Of a stretch of 32,491 nt of DNA, positions 7,689 through 17,052 are shown piece by piece (position 1 is the first letter of the stretch; the number at the start of each line of letters is the position of its first letter). The position numbers and the translations under genes were made by a program. Under the pieces are notes generated by a model that was given only the letters and a program-made list of their open reading frames with translations, ran no database searches and had not been told where the DNA came from. This DNA comes from CAYRPN01 sp964426135 (lineage in GTDB: Bacteria; Planctomycetota; Phycisphaerae; Phycisphaerales; Phycisphaeraceae): contig CAYRPN010000060.1 of the NCBI GenBank assembly GCA_964426135.1, positions 1-32,491 of the forward strand. The letters run 5' to 3'.

Positions 7689-7933
7689 CGAACCCCCACC
7701 GGCACGCACAGATCAACGGAGCCACCTTCGATCATTCTCGCAAGTGCGGGAGGAATCGGGTCGCCGTGTTCGATGCACGATTCAAGAAGTTGCCGCGCCA
7801 GGCGTTGAGCCAGTTCGGCACATTCCGTGATGCTTCGCCCTTCAGCGACGAGACCGGGAACGTCGGGGCTCGTCGCGACGAACCCGCCGTCTTCCAAAGA
7901 ATCGATGTGCAGGCGAATGGCAACTTCGTTCAT
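7685..7933 (-). CDS. HicB-type antitoxin (second pair)
   Basis: An 82-residue HicB-fold protein: MNEVAIRLHIDSLEDGGFVA, then TSPDVPGLVAEGRSITE, then a helix with AELAQRLARQLLE. The pattern of an acidic turn, GGFVATSPDVPGL and a following helix is the usual HicB signature. The C-terminal part (EGGSVDLCVPVGV) is short and I see no obvious DNA-binding domain. Its stop codon overlaps the start of hicA, so antitoxin and toxin are coupled in the order hicB-hicA. Only 49 bases separate the ATG from the asnS stop codon; that gap holds a -10-like TATGAT (7970-7965 on the minus strand) without a clear -35, so the operon could have its own promoter or depend on asnS transcription. Confidence 0.85.
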   Translation of the reverse strand: MNEVAIRLHIDSLEDGGFVATSPDVPGLVAEGRSITECAELAQRLARQLLESCIEHGDPIPPALARMIEGGSVDLCVPVGVR

Positions 7934-7982
7934 GGTGAATGCCCTGTACAGTTTCGACGAAATCATCATAGCAGCATGGGCA

Positions 7983-9401
<1,419 letters not shown>

Positions 9402-9472
9402 GGGACACCTCTCAAAAAGATCGCCATGTTGTCGGCGAAAGAGAGGCGTTTGGCAAGGGGTGACGTTACGGT

Positions 9473-9714
9473 GGTTAGCGGTCGGGCCGAGTCCGCGAGG
9501 CCCACCCGTCGGCAAATGACGAATGCCTAATGACGGAATGTCGAATGAATGTCCAATGAGTCAATGACGAATGACGAATGACGGACTCTGCTCCGGTGTG
9601 CTTACCGGCATTCGGCATTCATCTACTGGTCATTCGTCATTCATTCGTCATTGGGTATTTCGTCATTGGTCATTGGCCCGGGTGGGCCTCGTGGACTCGG
9701 CCCGACCGCTAACC
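9473..9714. repeat. 242-bp foldback element with 35-bp inverted ends
   Basis: The left arm 9473-9507 (begins GGTTAGCGGTCGGGCCGAG) and right arm 9680-9714 are reverse complements over 35 bases with one mismatch. Inside, the left half repeats AATGACGA-like words and the right half repeats CATTCGTCATT-like words, so the inner part is also an imperfect palindrome around about 9590-9600. No protein is encoded. It fills the gap between asnS (start 9401) and the DUF1501 stop codon at 9719. It looks like a non-autonomous, MITE-like or foldback element; as RNA it would form a very long hairpin downstream of the DUF1501 gene. Confidence 0.88.
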
Positions 9715-9718
9715 GCGA

Positions 9719-11182
9719 TTACGCGATGATGTCGTGCAGCACATTGCCGCTCACATCGGTGAGCCTGAAATCGCGGCCGGCGAAGCGATAGGTGAGCTTC
9801 TCGTGATCGAAGCCGAGCAGTCGCAGAATCGTCGCGTGCAGGTCGTGGACATGCACGGGCTTCTCGACCGCCTGGAATCCGAACTCATCCGTCGCGCCGT
9901 ATGTGATGCCGCCCTTGACGCCGCCGCCGGCCATCCAGACGGTGAAGCCGTAGTGGTTGTGATCGCGTCCGTTGATCTTGCCTGCGTTGGCGCCCTTCTT
10001 GGGCAACTCGACAGTGGGCGTGCGTCCGAACTCGCCGCCCCAGATCACGAGCGTTTCTTCGAGCAGGCCGCGCTCTTTCAGGTCGGTGAGCAGGGCCCCG
10101 ATCGCCTGCGAGCATTCGTTGGCAAGATTGCGGTGGTTCTGTTCCAGGTCGTCGTGATTGTCCCATGGCTGGCCCGCGCCGTGCCAGAGTTGCACGTAGC
10201 GCACGCCGCGCTCGATGAGCCTGCGGGCGATGAGAATCTGTCGCGCCTGCGTGGTGTTGCCGTAACGCTCGCGCACCTGCTGCGGTTCCTTTCCGATGTC
10301 GAAGGCGTCCGTCGCCTCCATCTGCATGCGGTAGGCAAGCTCGTAGCTGTGAATGCGCGATTCAAGCAACGGCTCGCTGGGGCGTTTCTCCAGATGCCTG
10401 CGATTGAGCTGCTGGGCGAAATCGATCATGCGCCGCTGCTCGTCGAGCGCCAGGCCGGGCTTGATGTTCTCGATGAGCTTCTCGATCGACTGGTGCGCGG
10501 TGTTGACGTACGTGCCCTGGTAGACGCCGGGCAGGAACGCGCTTCGCCAGTTTTCCGTGTCCTTGATCGGGTACCCGCTGGGACACATGACGACGAAGGA
10601 GGGGAGGTTCTGATTCTCGGTGCCCAGGCCGTACGTCACCCACGATCCCATCGCCGGCCGCGCCGCGACCGAGGCGCCGCAGTTCATCAGCATCAGCGAA
10701 GGCTCGTGGTTGGGCACTTCCGCATGCATGGAGCGGATCACGCAGAGGTCATCCGCGTGCTCACCGACGTGGCGGAAGATTTCGCTGACTTCCAGACCGC
10801 TCTTGCCGTAGCGGTGGAACTTGTAGGGCGAAGGCAGGGCGGCGCCGGTCTCGCGCTCGGTGCGAAGATTGGGCTTAGGCAGGAGCTTGCCGGCCCATTT
10901 GTGCAGCGCGGGCTTGTTGTCGAAGGTGTCGATGTGCGACGGGCCGCCGTTCATGAACAGGTGGATGACCCGCTTGGCTTTGGGGGCAAAATGCGGCGAG
11001 CGCGGCAGCAGCGGGTTGACGCCGGCGCCGCCCGTCACGCCGGCCGCGTGCGCCGATGGAGCAAGCACGCCGTCGCGCATCAGGATCGGCGCAAGGCCGA
11101 CAACGCCGAAGCCCATGCCGCAGCGGCGCAGGAAATCTCGGCGGGAGGTGTCACGCGAAGGTTGGTTGAGGAACTTCAACAT
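9719..11182 (-). CDS. DUF1501 domain-containing protein, Tat-exported
   Basis: A 487-residue protein of the DUF1501 family, which is related to sulfatases and alkaline phosphatases and is very abundant in planctomycetes. The N-terminus has a twin-arginine signal, SRRDFLRRCGMGFGVVGL, ending near ALAP-SAHAAG. Family segments seen are KRVIHLFMNGGPSHIDTFD, WVTYGLGTENQNLPSFVVM, RYVQLWHGAGQPWDNHDDLE, VIWGGEFGRTP and GRDHNHYGFTVW. The conserved Asp/His residues suggest a metal-dependent hydrolase fold, but no substrate is established. The ATG at 11182 is chosen because it directly precedes the Tat signal; its ribosome binding site is weak. It lies 91 bp after the PSD1 gene on the same strand, the standard planctomycete pairing, so they probably form an operon and act together at the cell surface or periplasm. 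Confidence 0.94.
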   Translation of the reverse strand: MLKFLNQPSRDTSRRDFLRRCGMGFGVVGLAPILMRDGVLAPSAHAAGVTGGAGVNPLLPRSPHFAPKAKRVIHLFMNGGPSHIDTFDNKPALHKWAGKLLPKPNLRTERETGAALPSPYKFHRYGKSGLEVSEIFRHVGEHADDLCVIRSMHAEVPNHEPSLMLMNCGASVAARPAMGSWVTYGLGTENQNLPSFVVMCPSGYPIKDTENWRSAFLPGVYQGTYVNTAHQSIEKLIENIKPGLALDEQRRMIDFAQQLNRRHLEKRPSEPLLESRIHSYELAYRMQMEATDAFDIGKEPQQVRERYGNTTQARQILIARRLIERGVRYVQLWHGAGQPWDNHDDLEQNHRNLANECSQAIGALLTDLKERGLLEETLVIWGGEFGRTPTVELPKKGANAGKINGRDHNHYGFTVWMAGGGVKGGITYGATDEFGFQAVEKPVHVHDLHATILRLLGFDHEKLTYRFAGRDFRLTDVSGNVLHDIIA

Positions 11183-11248
11183 GGCTCGTTCACTGTAGTA
11201 GTGTCCAAAGCTAGGCCTTGCGTCATCGCGGTGCGTTTCTGTTGATCG

Positions 11249-11270
11249 CGGGGCAAGGCCCGTCGCTAAA
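11249..11270 (-). repeat. TTTAGC hairpin repeat, weak copy
   Basis: On the minus strand TTTAGC (11270-11265) is followed by GACGGGCC, CTT and a partly complementary GCCCCG. The stem is imperfect, about four to five pairs. It lies in the gap between the PSD1 and DUF1501 genes and resembles the copies at 3361, 4042 and 30940. Confidence 0.4.
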
Positions 11271-11273
11271 CGT

Positions 11274-14144
11274 TCAATCCACGAACACGAACTCATTCGT
11301 CATCAGCAGCGCCTGCACGAACTTCTCCCACGCTTTGCCTTCGCCGCCGTGGTTCGATTCCGATTCGATGAACGCCTTCGCGAAGGCGATCTCCTGTGTG
11401 TCGGGCGCGCGGCTGAACACCAACTGGGACAGCACTGTTACGTTCCGCTGGAAGTCGCCCGCGTGCTTCGCAATTTCCGCGCGGGCAAGCAGGGCTGCAA
11501 CCTGCTCGCGCATGAAGCTGTTGTTCATCATGAACAGCGCCTGCTGCGGCTGCGTGGTGTTAGGCCGGCCGGGGCTGCTGGCATCGGGGCCAGGGAAGTC
11601 GAAGGTGCGGAACAGGTTGGGCAGGTCCTGCCGATCGATGTAACCATAGACCGTGCGCCGCGTGGTGTAGGGCTTGCTCGTGAGTTCGACGGGGCGTCCG
11701 CCGATGCGGCGATCCAGTTTGCCGGATGCGAAGAGCAGCGCATCGCGCGTCGGCTCAAACTGAAGCCGCTGCTTGTTCATCTTCCAGAACAGGCGGTTCT
11801 CCGGATCCGCCGCAAGGCCGTCGCCGCGGTTGTCGCTCTGCTGCTGATAGGTGCGCGAGAGCATGATGTGCTTGTGCAACTTCTTGATCGACCAGCCATC
11901 GCTCATGAATCGCGAGGCGAGGTGGTCGAGCAGGTCGAGTTGAACCGGCGCTTCGGTGCGCACGCCGAAGTCGCTGCTGTCGCGCACGAGGCTGGCGCCG
12001 AAGTGGTGCTGCCAGACGCGGTTGGCGTAGACGCGAGCGGTGAGCGGGTTGTTGCGGTGGGTGATGGCCTGCGCCAGTTCGAGCCGGCCGCTGCCGTCTT
12101 TGAACGGCTTGCCGCCGTCGACGTGAGCGAGCACTTCGAGGAATCGCCGTTCCACCCGCTCGCCGGGGCGATCCTGCTTGCCGCGCAGAAAGACGTGCTG
12201 CGTGTTGGGACGCGGCAGATCGGTCATCACCATGGCGCGGGGCGGAGCGCCGGCGTGCGTGGCTTTTAGCGCGTCGACCTGCTTCTGCAGTTCCTTTTCC
12301 TTGTCCCGCTCGGCGCGGTTGATGAGGCTGCGCAGTTCCTCGCCATTCGGACTGGCGGGTCCGCCGTCGGCGTAGAGCACCTGCCGCAGTTGCTCCTCGG
12401 CGGAATCCGCCAGGGCTGTGGGCTTCGGGTCGGCCTTGCCCTTTTGAATTTCCTGCCAGGTGCGGTGCGAGCTTTCGAGCAGTTGCCCGTAGACATTCGC
12501 CACGGCCTCCATCGTCTGCGGCTTGGCGCCCTGCAGGGCCGTGAGGACTTTCGTGTTCAGCGGCGGCGCCTTGCCGGCGGCGAGGTTTCCCGCGTAATTC
12601 CCCAACAACTTCTCCGCCTTGTCGCCGAAACCATCGCGCGGCAGCTTCGCAAGTTCGTGCCAGAGCCCGAATATCGGATCAAACCCCGTCGACTTCTGCG
12701 CCAGGAACGCTTCCCAGCGCGGCACCGCCTTGACTCGCATCTCGCCGCGCGGCGATTGCGCCAGCACGGGCCCCGTTTTGTGATTGGGCAGACTCCTCGC
12801 GATGTAGGAAAGGTAGTCACCCGCGCGGGCTTTCAGTTCCGCGGAGATGGCGTCCTGCGTGGCATTCAGATGATCCGCCACCACCTGCTCCCGCTTCTTC
12901 AATTCCGCGAGGTAATTCTGATACTCCGGCGTCGGGTAAGGCTCGGCGATCAGAGGCAGTTCGCTGGGTTCCTGCGAACTGGCGAATACGCCATACAGCG
13001 CGTAGTAGTCCGCAGCGGTGATCGCGTCGTACTTGTGATCATGGCAGCGGGCACAAGCGACGGTCAGGCCCATGAGTCCGCGCGTGACGACGTCGATGCG
13101 ATCGTCGGTGATGTCGTGAATGTTGAAGTTGAACCGCTGGCCGACGGTGAGGAATCCCATCGCAGCCAGGGCCTGCTTGTCGTCCTTCAGATCGAGTTTG
13201 TCCGCGGCGATCTGCTCGTGGATGAAGCGATCGTAGGGCTTGTCGTCATTGAACGCGCGCACCACGTAGTCGCGATAGGTATACGAGTAGGGGTACCGAC
13301 GATCCTGCGTGAAGGCGTAGCCCTTCGTGTCGGCATACCGCGCGACATCCAGCCAGTGCCGGCCCCAGCGCTCGCCGTAGTGCGGACTGGCCAGCAGCCG
13401 GTCGATGACCTTCGCCCACGCGCCTGGCGACTTGTCGTTCACAAACGCTTCCGCTTCATCGAACGTCGGCGGCAGCCCGATCAGATCGAAGTACGCACGG
13501 CGAATCAGCGTGCGCCGGTCGGCCTGCGGCGAAGGCGGGAGATTCTTCGCCTCCAGTTTCGCAAGGATGAAATGATCCAGTACGTTGCCCGCGGCCGCCA
13601 CATCCTTCACCGTCGGCGGCTTGGGGTTCGAGATCGGCTGCAGCGACCAGAGCGTCTGCCTCGCGTGTTCGAACATGTTCGTCGCCGGCGGCCTGCTGGA
13701 ACCGGCCGCACTCGCGCCGCTCTCCGAAACAGCTTGCCTCTTCGCCTCCGGCCACGGCATCCCCAGTTTCACCCATGATTCAAACGCGGTAATCGTCTCG
13801 TCAGGCAGTTTCTTCTTCGGAGGCATCCGCACTTCGGATTCGTAGCGGATCATTTCGATGAGCAGGCTCTTCTCCGCGTTGCCGGCTTCCACAACCGCAC
13901 CCGACTCGCCGCCTTTCACCAGTGCTTCGCGGGAATCCAGCCGCAGGCCGGCCTTCTGCTTCTGTGGGCCGTGGCACTCGACGCAATGCTCCAGCAGGAC
14001 GGGCCGAATGCGCGATTCAAAGAACTTCTCCTGCTCAGGCGTCAGCGTCGGTCCGGCCGCGCTGGCAGGGCGGATGCTCGTCGCCAGCGCGAGCAAGAGT
14101 AGAAGCAGTCTGGCGAGCGGTCTGACTTTCACGGAAGAACACAT
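11274..14144 (-). CDS. PSD1 surface protein with cytochrome c-like, DUF1549 and DUF1553 domains
   Basis: A 956-residue exported protein. The ATG at 14144 gives a signal peptide with LARLLLLLLALATSI. Next comes the planctomycete cytochrome c-like domain with CVECH (54-58) and the typical LRLDSREALVKGG and MPPKKKLPDE stretches. DUF1549 spans about 185-400, with RRAYFDLIGLPPT and a second CxxCH motif, CARCH, at 364-368. DUF1553 spans roughly 640-900, with NPLTARVYANRVWQHHFG and SRTYQQQSDNR. The two CxxCH motifs suggest covalent heme, which would need the periplasmic cytochrome maturation system. The family almost always sits next to DUF1501, as here. Reported ideas link such pairs to polysaccharide breakdown or surface electron transfer, but the function is not established. 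A -10-like TACAAT lies at 14227-14222. Confidence 0.94.
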   Translation of the reverse strand: MCSSVKVRPLARLLLLLLALATSIRPASAAGPTLTPEQEKFFESRIRPVLLEHCVECHGPQKQKAGLRLDSREALVKGGESGAVVEAGNAEKSLLIEMIRYESEVRMPPKKKLPDETITAFESWVKLGMPWPEAKRQAVSESGASAAGSSRPPATNMFEHARQTLWSLQPISNPKPPTVKDVAAAGNVLDHFILAKLEAKNLPPSPQADRRTLIRRAYFDLIGLPPTFDEAEAFVNDKSPGAWAKVIDRLLASPHYGERWGRHWLDVARYADTKGYAFTQDRRYPYSYTYRDYVVRAFNDDKPYDRFIHEQIAADKLDLKDDKQALAAMGFLTVGQRFNFNIHDITDDRIDVVTRGLMGLTVACARCHDHKYDAITAADYYALYGVFASSQEPSELPLIAEPYPTPEYQNYLAELKKREQVVADHLNATQDAISAELKARAGDYLSYIARSLPNHKTGPVLAQSPRGEMRVKAVPRWEAFLAQKSTGFDPIFGLWHELAKLPRDGFGDKAEKLLGNYAGNLAAGKAPPLNTKVLTALQGAKPQTMEAVANVYGQLLESSHRTWQEIQKGKADPKPTALADSAEEQLRQVLYADGGPASPNGEELRSLINRAERDKEKELQKQVDALKATHAGAPPRAMVMTDLPRPNTQHVFLRGKQDRPGERVERRFLEVLAHVDGGKPFKDGSGRLELAQAITHRNNPLTARVYANRVWQHHFGASLVRDSSDFGVRTEAPVQLDLLDHLASRFMSDGWSIKKLHKHIMLSRTYQQQSDNRGDGLAADPENRLFWKMNKQRLQFEPTRDALLFASGKLDRRIGGRPVELTSKPYTTRRTVYGYIDRQDLPNLFRTFDFPGPDASSPGRPNTTQPQQALFMMNNSFMREQVAALLARAEIAKHAGDFQRNVTVLSQLVFSRAPDTQEIAFAKAFIESESNHGGEGKAWEKFVQALLMTNEFVFVD

Positions 14145-14492
14145 GCGATCGTTTCCGAAGGGCCGACAGAATCCGCGCGATTCCTGGCCGGGGTGGATGC
14201 AAGCCGAACCCGACACCAAACATTGTAGGTTGGACATCGGCTATTACACGAGAAATGCGATGACAGCTTGTCGGGAGGAACTCGCAACACTCTGCGGGCT
14301 GAGTCCTGCTCCGGAGGGGCTTGCGTGGAGTCCTCGTGTTCGTCTCAACGTGAGCCGGATTGCAGTGGACACTCGCCGCTTCAGACCGTTGGTTCTATTG
14401 AGTTCATGATCGGGTCCGGCGCGAAACGCCCTCGCCTCGCGTCGAACCGCCCAGAGCGGGATCGCACTTGCAACACTGCTAGAATTGAAACG
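14145..14492. other. Divergent intergenic region between PSD1 and a membrane protein gene
   Basis: This 348-bp gap holds no gene I can support. It should contain promoters in both directions. Toward PSD1 there is TACAAT at 14227-14222 (minus strand) without a clear -35. Toward the downstream gene TAGAAT at 14480-14485 lies seven bases before the ATG. I see no repeat, hairpin or terminator of note. Confidence 0.5.
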
Positions 14493-15902
14493 ATGACCCA
14501 AGCTGCTCTTCTAGTCATTGCTGCTGCCCTGAGTGCCGCGCTGCCTCCGCTGACGCCGGCGCAGAAGGCTCATGTCGATGCGATCAAAGATGGCAACGCC
14601 GACCGCGAGGACGGCTTCTGGTCGCTGCTGGAGAACGCGGCGACCTGGGATCCCATGGCCGATCTCAGCGCTATGGCGTTGAACCTGCCCACACTCAAAG
14701 CCGCGCCCGCCGAGTATCGCGGCGTCCCGATGCTCATCGATGCCACGTTCGACAGCGCCTACATCCCGCAGCAACTGGAGCGCAGCGGGCCGTGGGATGG
14801 CAAGCTTGCCGTATGGACCCTCGAGGCCGGGCCGGAGCAGACGAAAGTGAGCGTCGTCCTGTCGCACGCCAGCCCTGCGCCGCTCCCGGGCACGCGCGTC
14901 CAGATGATCGCCCGGTTCTACAAGGTTGCTCCCTTCGGCAAGGTGCGCGTCATCCGGGAGAACGGTCCGACGCCCAAGGCCGACACCGAAGAGAAACTTC
15001 CTGACGAGCATATTCCCGTCTTCATCGGTCGCAACGCCAGAGTGCTCAGCGGTGCGCTGCCCGCGCTCACGGAGATTCACAAGCGACAACTGGCAACCAC
15101 GACCGATTATCAGGCGGAGTTCGATCAGGGCGGCCTATGGACGCTCGTCGACAACGCGCGAACCTGGAGGGATCTGCCGATGCCTGCGGTGCCGCTGGTC
15201 ACGGATGTGCGCCCGCTCATCAATTCGCCGGAACAGTATCGCGGCGTACTGCTTCGGGTCGAAGGCGTGCTCGTCGATCGCAGGTCCAAGGATCTGAGCC
15301 GCGGCAAGCTCGATCAATGGAGCGTGCGCATTTCCGACACGCCGGATCGGCCGAACGAGTCCGTGGTCTGCTTTCTCACGAATGCGCCGAAAGATGTGAA
15401 TGTAGGCACGCGGGTGCGCGTGGTGGGGCGGTTCTATATGGTGTTCCAGGGCGGCACCAGCGCGGTGCCTCGCAATGCAGGAGAGAATGGAGCAGGCAAG
15501 GACGGCGCGACGGAAGAACTGGGAATCAAAGCAGTGCCGCATCACTTCGCGCTGCTGGTGGGGCATCACGGCGACAGCCTCGACATCGTCTCGACCCCTG
15601 CCCAGACGCTGCCCGCCGCCGCCGGCACCAGCGGCGGCATCCCGCTCCGCGTCGTGATGGGCGTACTCATTTTCCTGGGCTTCGGCCTGCTGATGGTCAA
15701 GCGCACCATGGCGCGCAGCCGCATTCAAAGTGAGCTGCCCACCCTGGTGCGTGAGCGCGTGGAACGCCATCGACGTGAGCGCACCGAGTCCGCCAGCCTC
15801 GGCAACAACGGCGATGCCCAGGGGCCGCCGCTGCCAAAGGATCCCATCGCCGCGCTCAGTGAACTGGAACGACGAAGCGAGGACGAGGAGATTTCCCGCT
15901 AG
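14493..15902 (+). CDS. Membrane-anchored protein with internally duplicated domain, function unknown
   Basis: A 469-residue protein I do not recognise. It starts with a signal-like stretch (LLVIAAALSAALPP). Two homologous units follow: unit 1 about residues 40-185 and unit 2 about 211-358. Matching pairs are FWSLLENAATW (42-52) with LWTLVDNARTW (215-225), EYRGVPMLIDA (74-84) with QYRGVLLRVEG (248-258), and GTRVQMIARFYKV with GTRVRVVGRFYMV. The strand pattern hints at an OB-like barrel. A single transmembrane helix lies at about 384-402 (VVMGVLIFLGFGLLMV), followed by a basic, then acidic cytoplasmic tail. The topology would put both units outside the membrane. No Shine-Dalgarno site precedes the ATG; TAGAAT sits seven bases upstream, so translation may be leaderless. 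Confidence 0.75.
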   Translation: MTQAALLVIAAALSAALPPLTPAQKAHVDAIKDGNADREDGFWSLLENAATWDPMADLSAMALNLPTLKAAPAEYRGVPMLIDATFDSAYIPQQLERSGPWDGKLAVWTLEAGPEQTKVSVVLSHASPAPLPGTRVQMIARFYKVAPFGKVRVIRENGPTPKADTEEKLPDEHIPVFIGRNARVLSGALPALTEIHKRQLATTTDYQAEFDQGGLWTLVDNARTWRDLPMPAVPLVTDVRPLINSPEQYRGVLLRVEGVLVDRRSKDLSRGKLDQWSVRISDTPDRPNESVVCFLTNAPKDVNVGTRVRVVGRFYMVFQGGTSAVPRNAGENGAGKDGATEELGIKAVPHHFALLVGHHGDSLDIVSTPAQTLPAAAGTSGGIPLRVVMGVLIFLGFGLLMVKRTMARSRIQSELPTLVRERVERHRRERTESASLGNNGDAQGPPLPKDPIAALSELERRSEDEEISR

Positions 15903-15978
15903 CGCATCCTCAGCAATAAGGCCGCACGGTCACGCCGGCAGGCAGGTTGTGTTGATACGGACGATCGATGAAACGCGC

Positions 15979-16941
15979 ATGAGCCGTCCCACTGACAACT
16001 CTCACTCAGCGACAGCAATTCCATGGCGACAGAGCCTGCGGCGATCGGCTCTGCTCATGCTTGGGGTGGTGCTTGGCGGTTGCTCAGCGGATCAGCCCCT
16101 GAATCCATCTTTCCCGCTGACGCTCGACAATGCCCGCGCGGCGATGAAGCAGATGAATGAGAAGGCCGTCCCGCTGCTGCGCCCGGTCATCGTCGTCGGC
16201 GGGTATCACGACATCGGTCTGGCCAGCGGCAACACACGCACCCGCGTCGAGGGGATGGTCAATAGCCCCAGCATCATCAACGTCACGATGGTCGGCACCG
16301 GCGGATTCGACGGCGCCGCGGAGCGACTGATCGCAGCCGTCGAAAGGGCGTTTCCATCAAGCGATCCGAACTGGACGACCGAGGTCGATGTGATCGGCAT
16401 CTCCATGGGCGGTCTGGTGGCGCGCTATGCGGCGATGCCGACGGGAGACCTCGATGCCAACGCTGCCGTCCGCGCCGCAACCGGCAGCAGCGCCAGCGTG
16501 ACGGCAACCGCCTCGCGCAGTGACGAACGCGCGACCACCGACGACGAGAGAACCACGCCCGCGCCGACCGCCGCCAAGCGACTGCGCATCGCCCGGCTCT
16601 TCACCATCAGTTCACCCCATCGCGGCGCCAATCTCGCGCCGCTGGTGTTCTTCGATCCGCTGACGATCGACATGCGGCATGACTCGCCGTTCCTGGCGAA
16701 ACTCGACACCGCGTTGCCTGATGCCGGCTACGAAATCTACGCCTATGTCCGGCTGAACGATGAGTTGGTGGGCGAGGAGAACGCGGCGCCACCGGGCATG
16801 AAGGCGTGGTGGGTGCAGAATCAGCCGTTCCAGTTCTCGCACATGAACTGCGGAAGGGATGAACGCATCCTCGCCGACATTGCACGCAGGCTGCGCGGGG
16901 AGAAGCCGTATGCAACCTCGCCGCCGGCGGAGTTGCCGTGA
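15979..16941 (+). CDS. Lipoprotein with alpha/beta-hydrolase (lipase-like) domain
   Basis: A 320-residue protein with a lipoprotein signal: basic RQSLRR, hydrophobic LLMLGVV, lipobox LGGC with Cys35. The region PVIVVGGYHDIG (69-80) looks like the first strand and oxyanion loop of a lipase. The nucleophile elbow is GISMGG with Ser142. A polar Ala/Thr/Asp-rich insertion (about 160-200) separates it from LFTISSPHRGANLAP. Asp261 (RLNDELVG) and His288 (FSHMNC) are candidates for the rest of the catalytic triad. It is likely an envelope-anchored esterase or lipase, possibly acting on lipid or cell-surface material; the substrate is not visible. The start at 15979 is the first Met before the signal; the ribosome binding site is poor. 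It follows the duplicated-domain gene by 76 bp and may share its transcript. Confidence 0.72.
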   Translation: MSRPTDNSHSATAIPWRQSLRRSALLMLGVVLGGCSADQPLNPSFPLTLDNARAAMKQMNEKAVPLLRPVIVVGGYHDIGLASGNTRTRVEGMVNSPSIINVTMVGTGGFDGAAERLIAAVERAFPSSDPNWTTEVDVIGISMGGLVARYAAMPTGDLDANAAVRAATGSSASVTATASRSDERATTDDERTTPAPTAAKRLRIARLFTISSPHRGANLAPLVFFDPLTIDMRHDSPFLAKLDTALPDAGYEIYAYVRLNDELVGEENAAPPGMKAWWVQNQPFQFSHMNCGRDERILADIARRLRGEKPYATSPPAELP

Positions 16942-17000
16942 GCCATCACTGATCCGCACGACACGCGCAAATCGGGCCGCGCGCCGTGAGTTGACTGGCC

Positions 17001-17031
17001 CTCACCCCAGCCCTCTCCCGGAGGGAGAGGG
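17001..17031. repeat. CCCTCTCCC hairpin repeat between convergent genes
   Basis: A perfect 9-bp stem, CCCTCTCCC (17011-17019) and GGGAGAGGG (17023-17031), loop GGA, preceded by CTCACCCCAG. It belongs to the same family as the elements at 137-310. It lies between the converging lipoprotein hydrolase and secA genes, where it could end transcription from both sides, though no T tract is present. Confidence 0.75.
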
Positions 17032-17052
17032 GGCCGGAGCGAGCAGGAAGGA

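Noticed and set aside
9520..9680. Repeated ATGACGA / TCGTCAT words that might suggest a CRISPR array
   Set aside because: Units are 7-11 bases, irregularly spaced, without spacers of constant length, and form an inverted structure inside a foldback element.
9734..11245. Open frame of 503 codons on the + strand antisense to the DUF1501 gene
   Set aside because: Shadow frame; no family motif, and the opposite strand encodes a clear Tat-exported DUF1501 protein.
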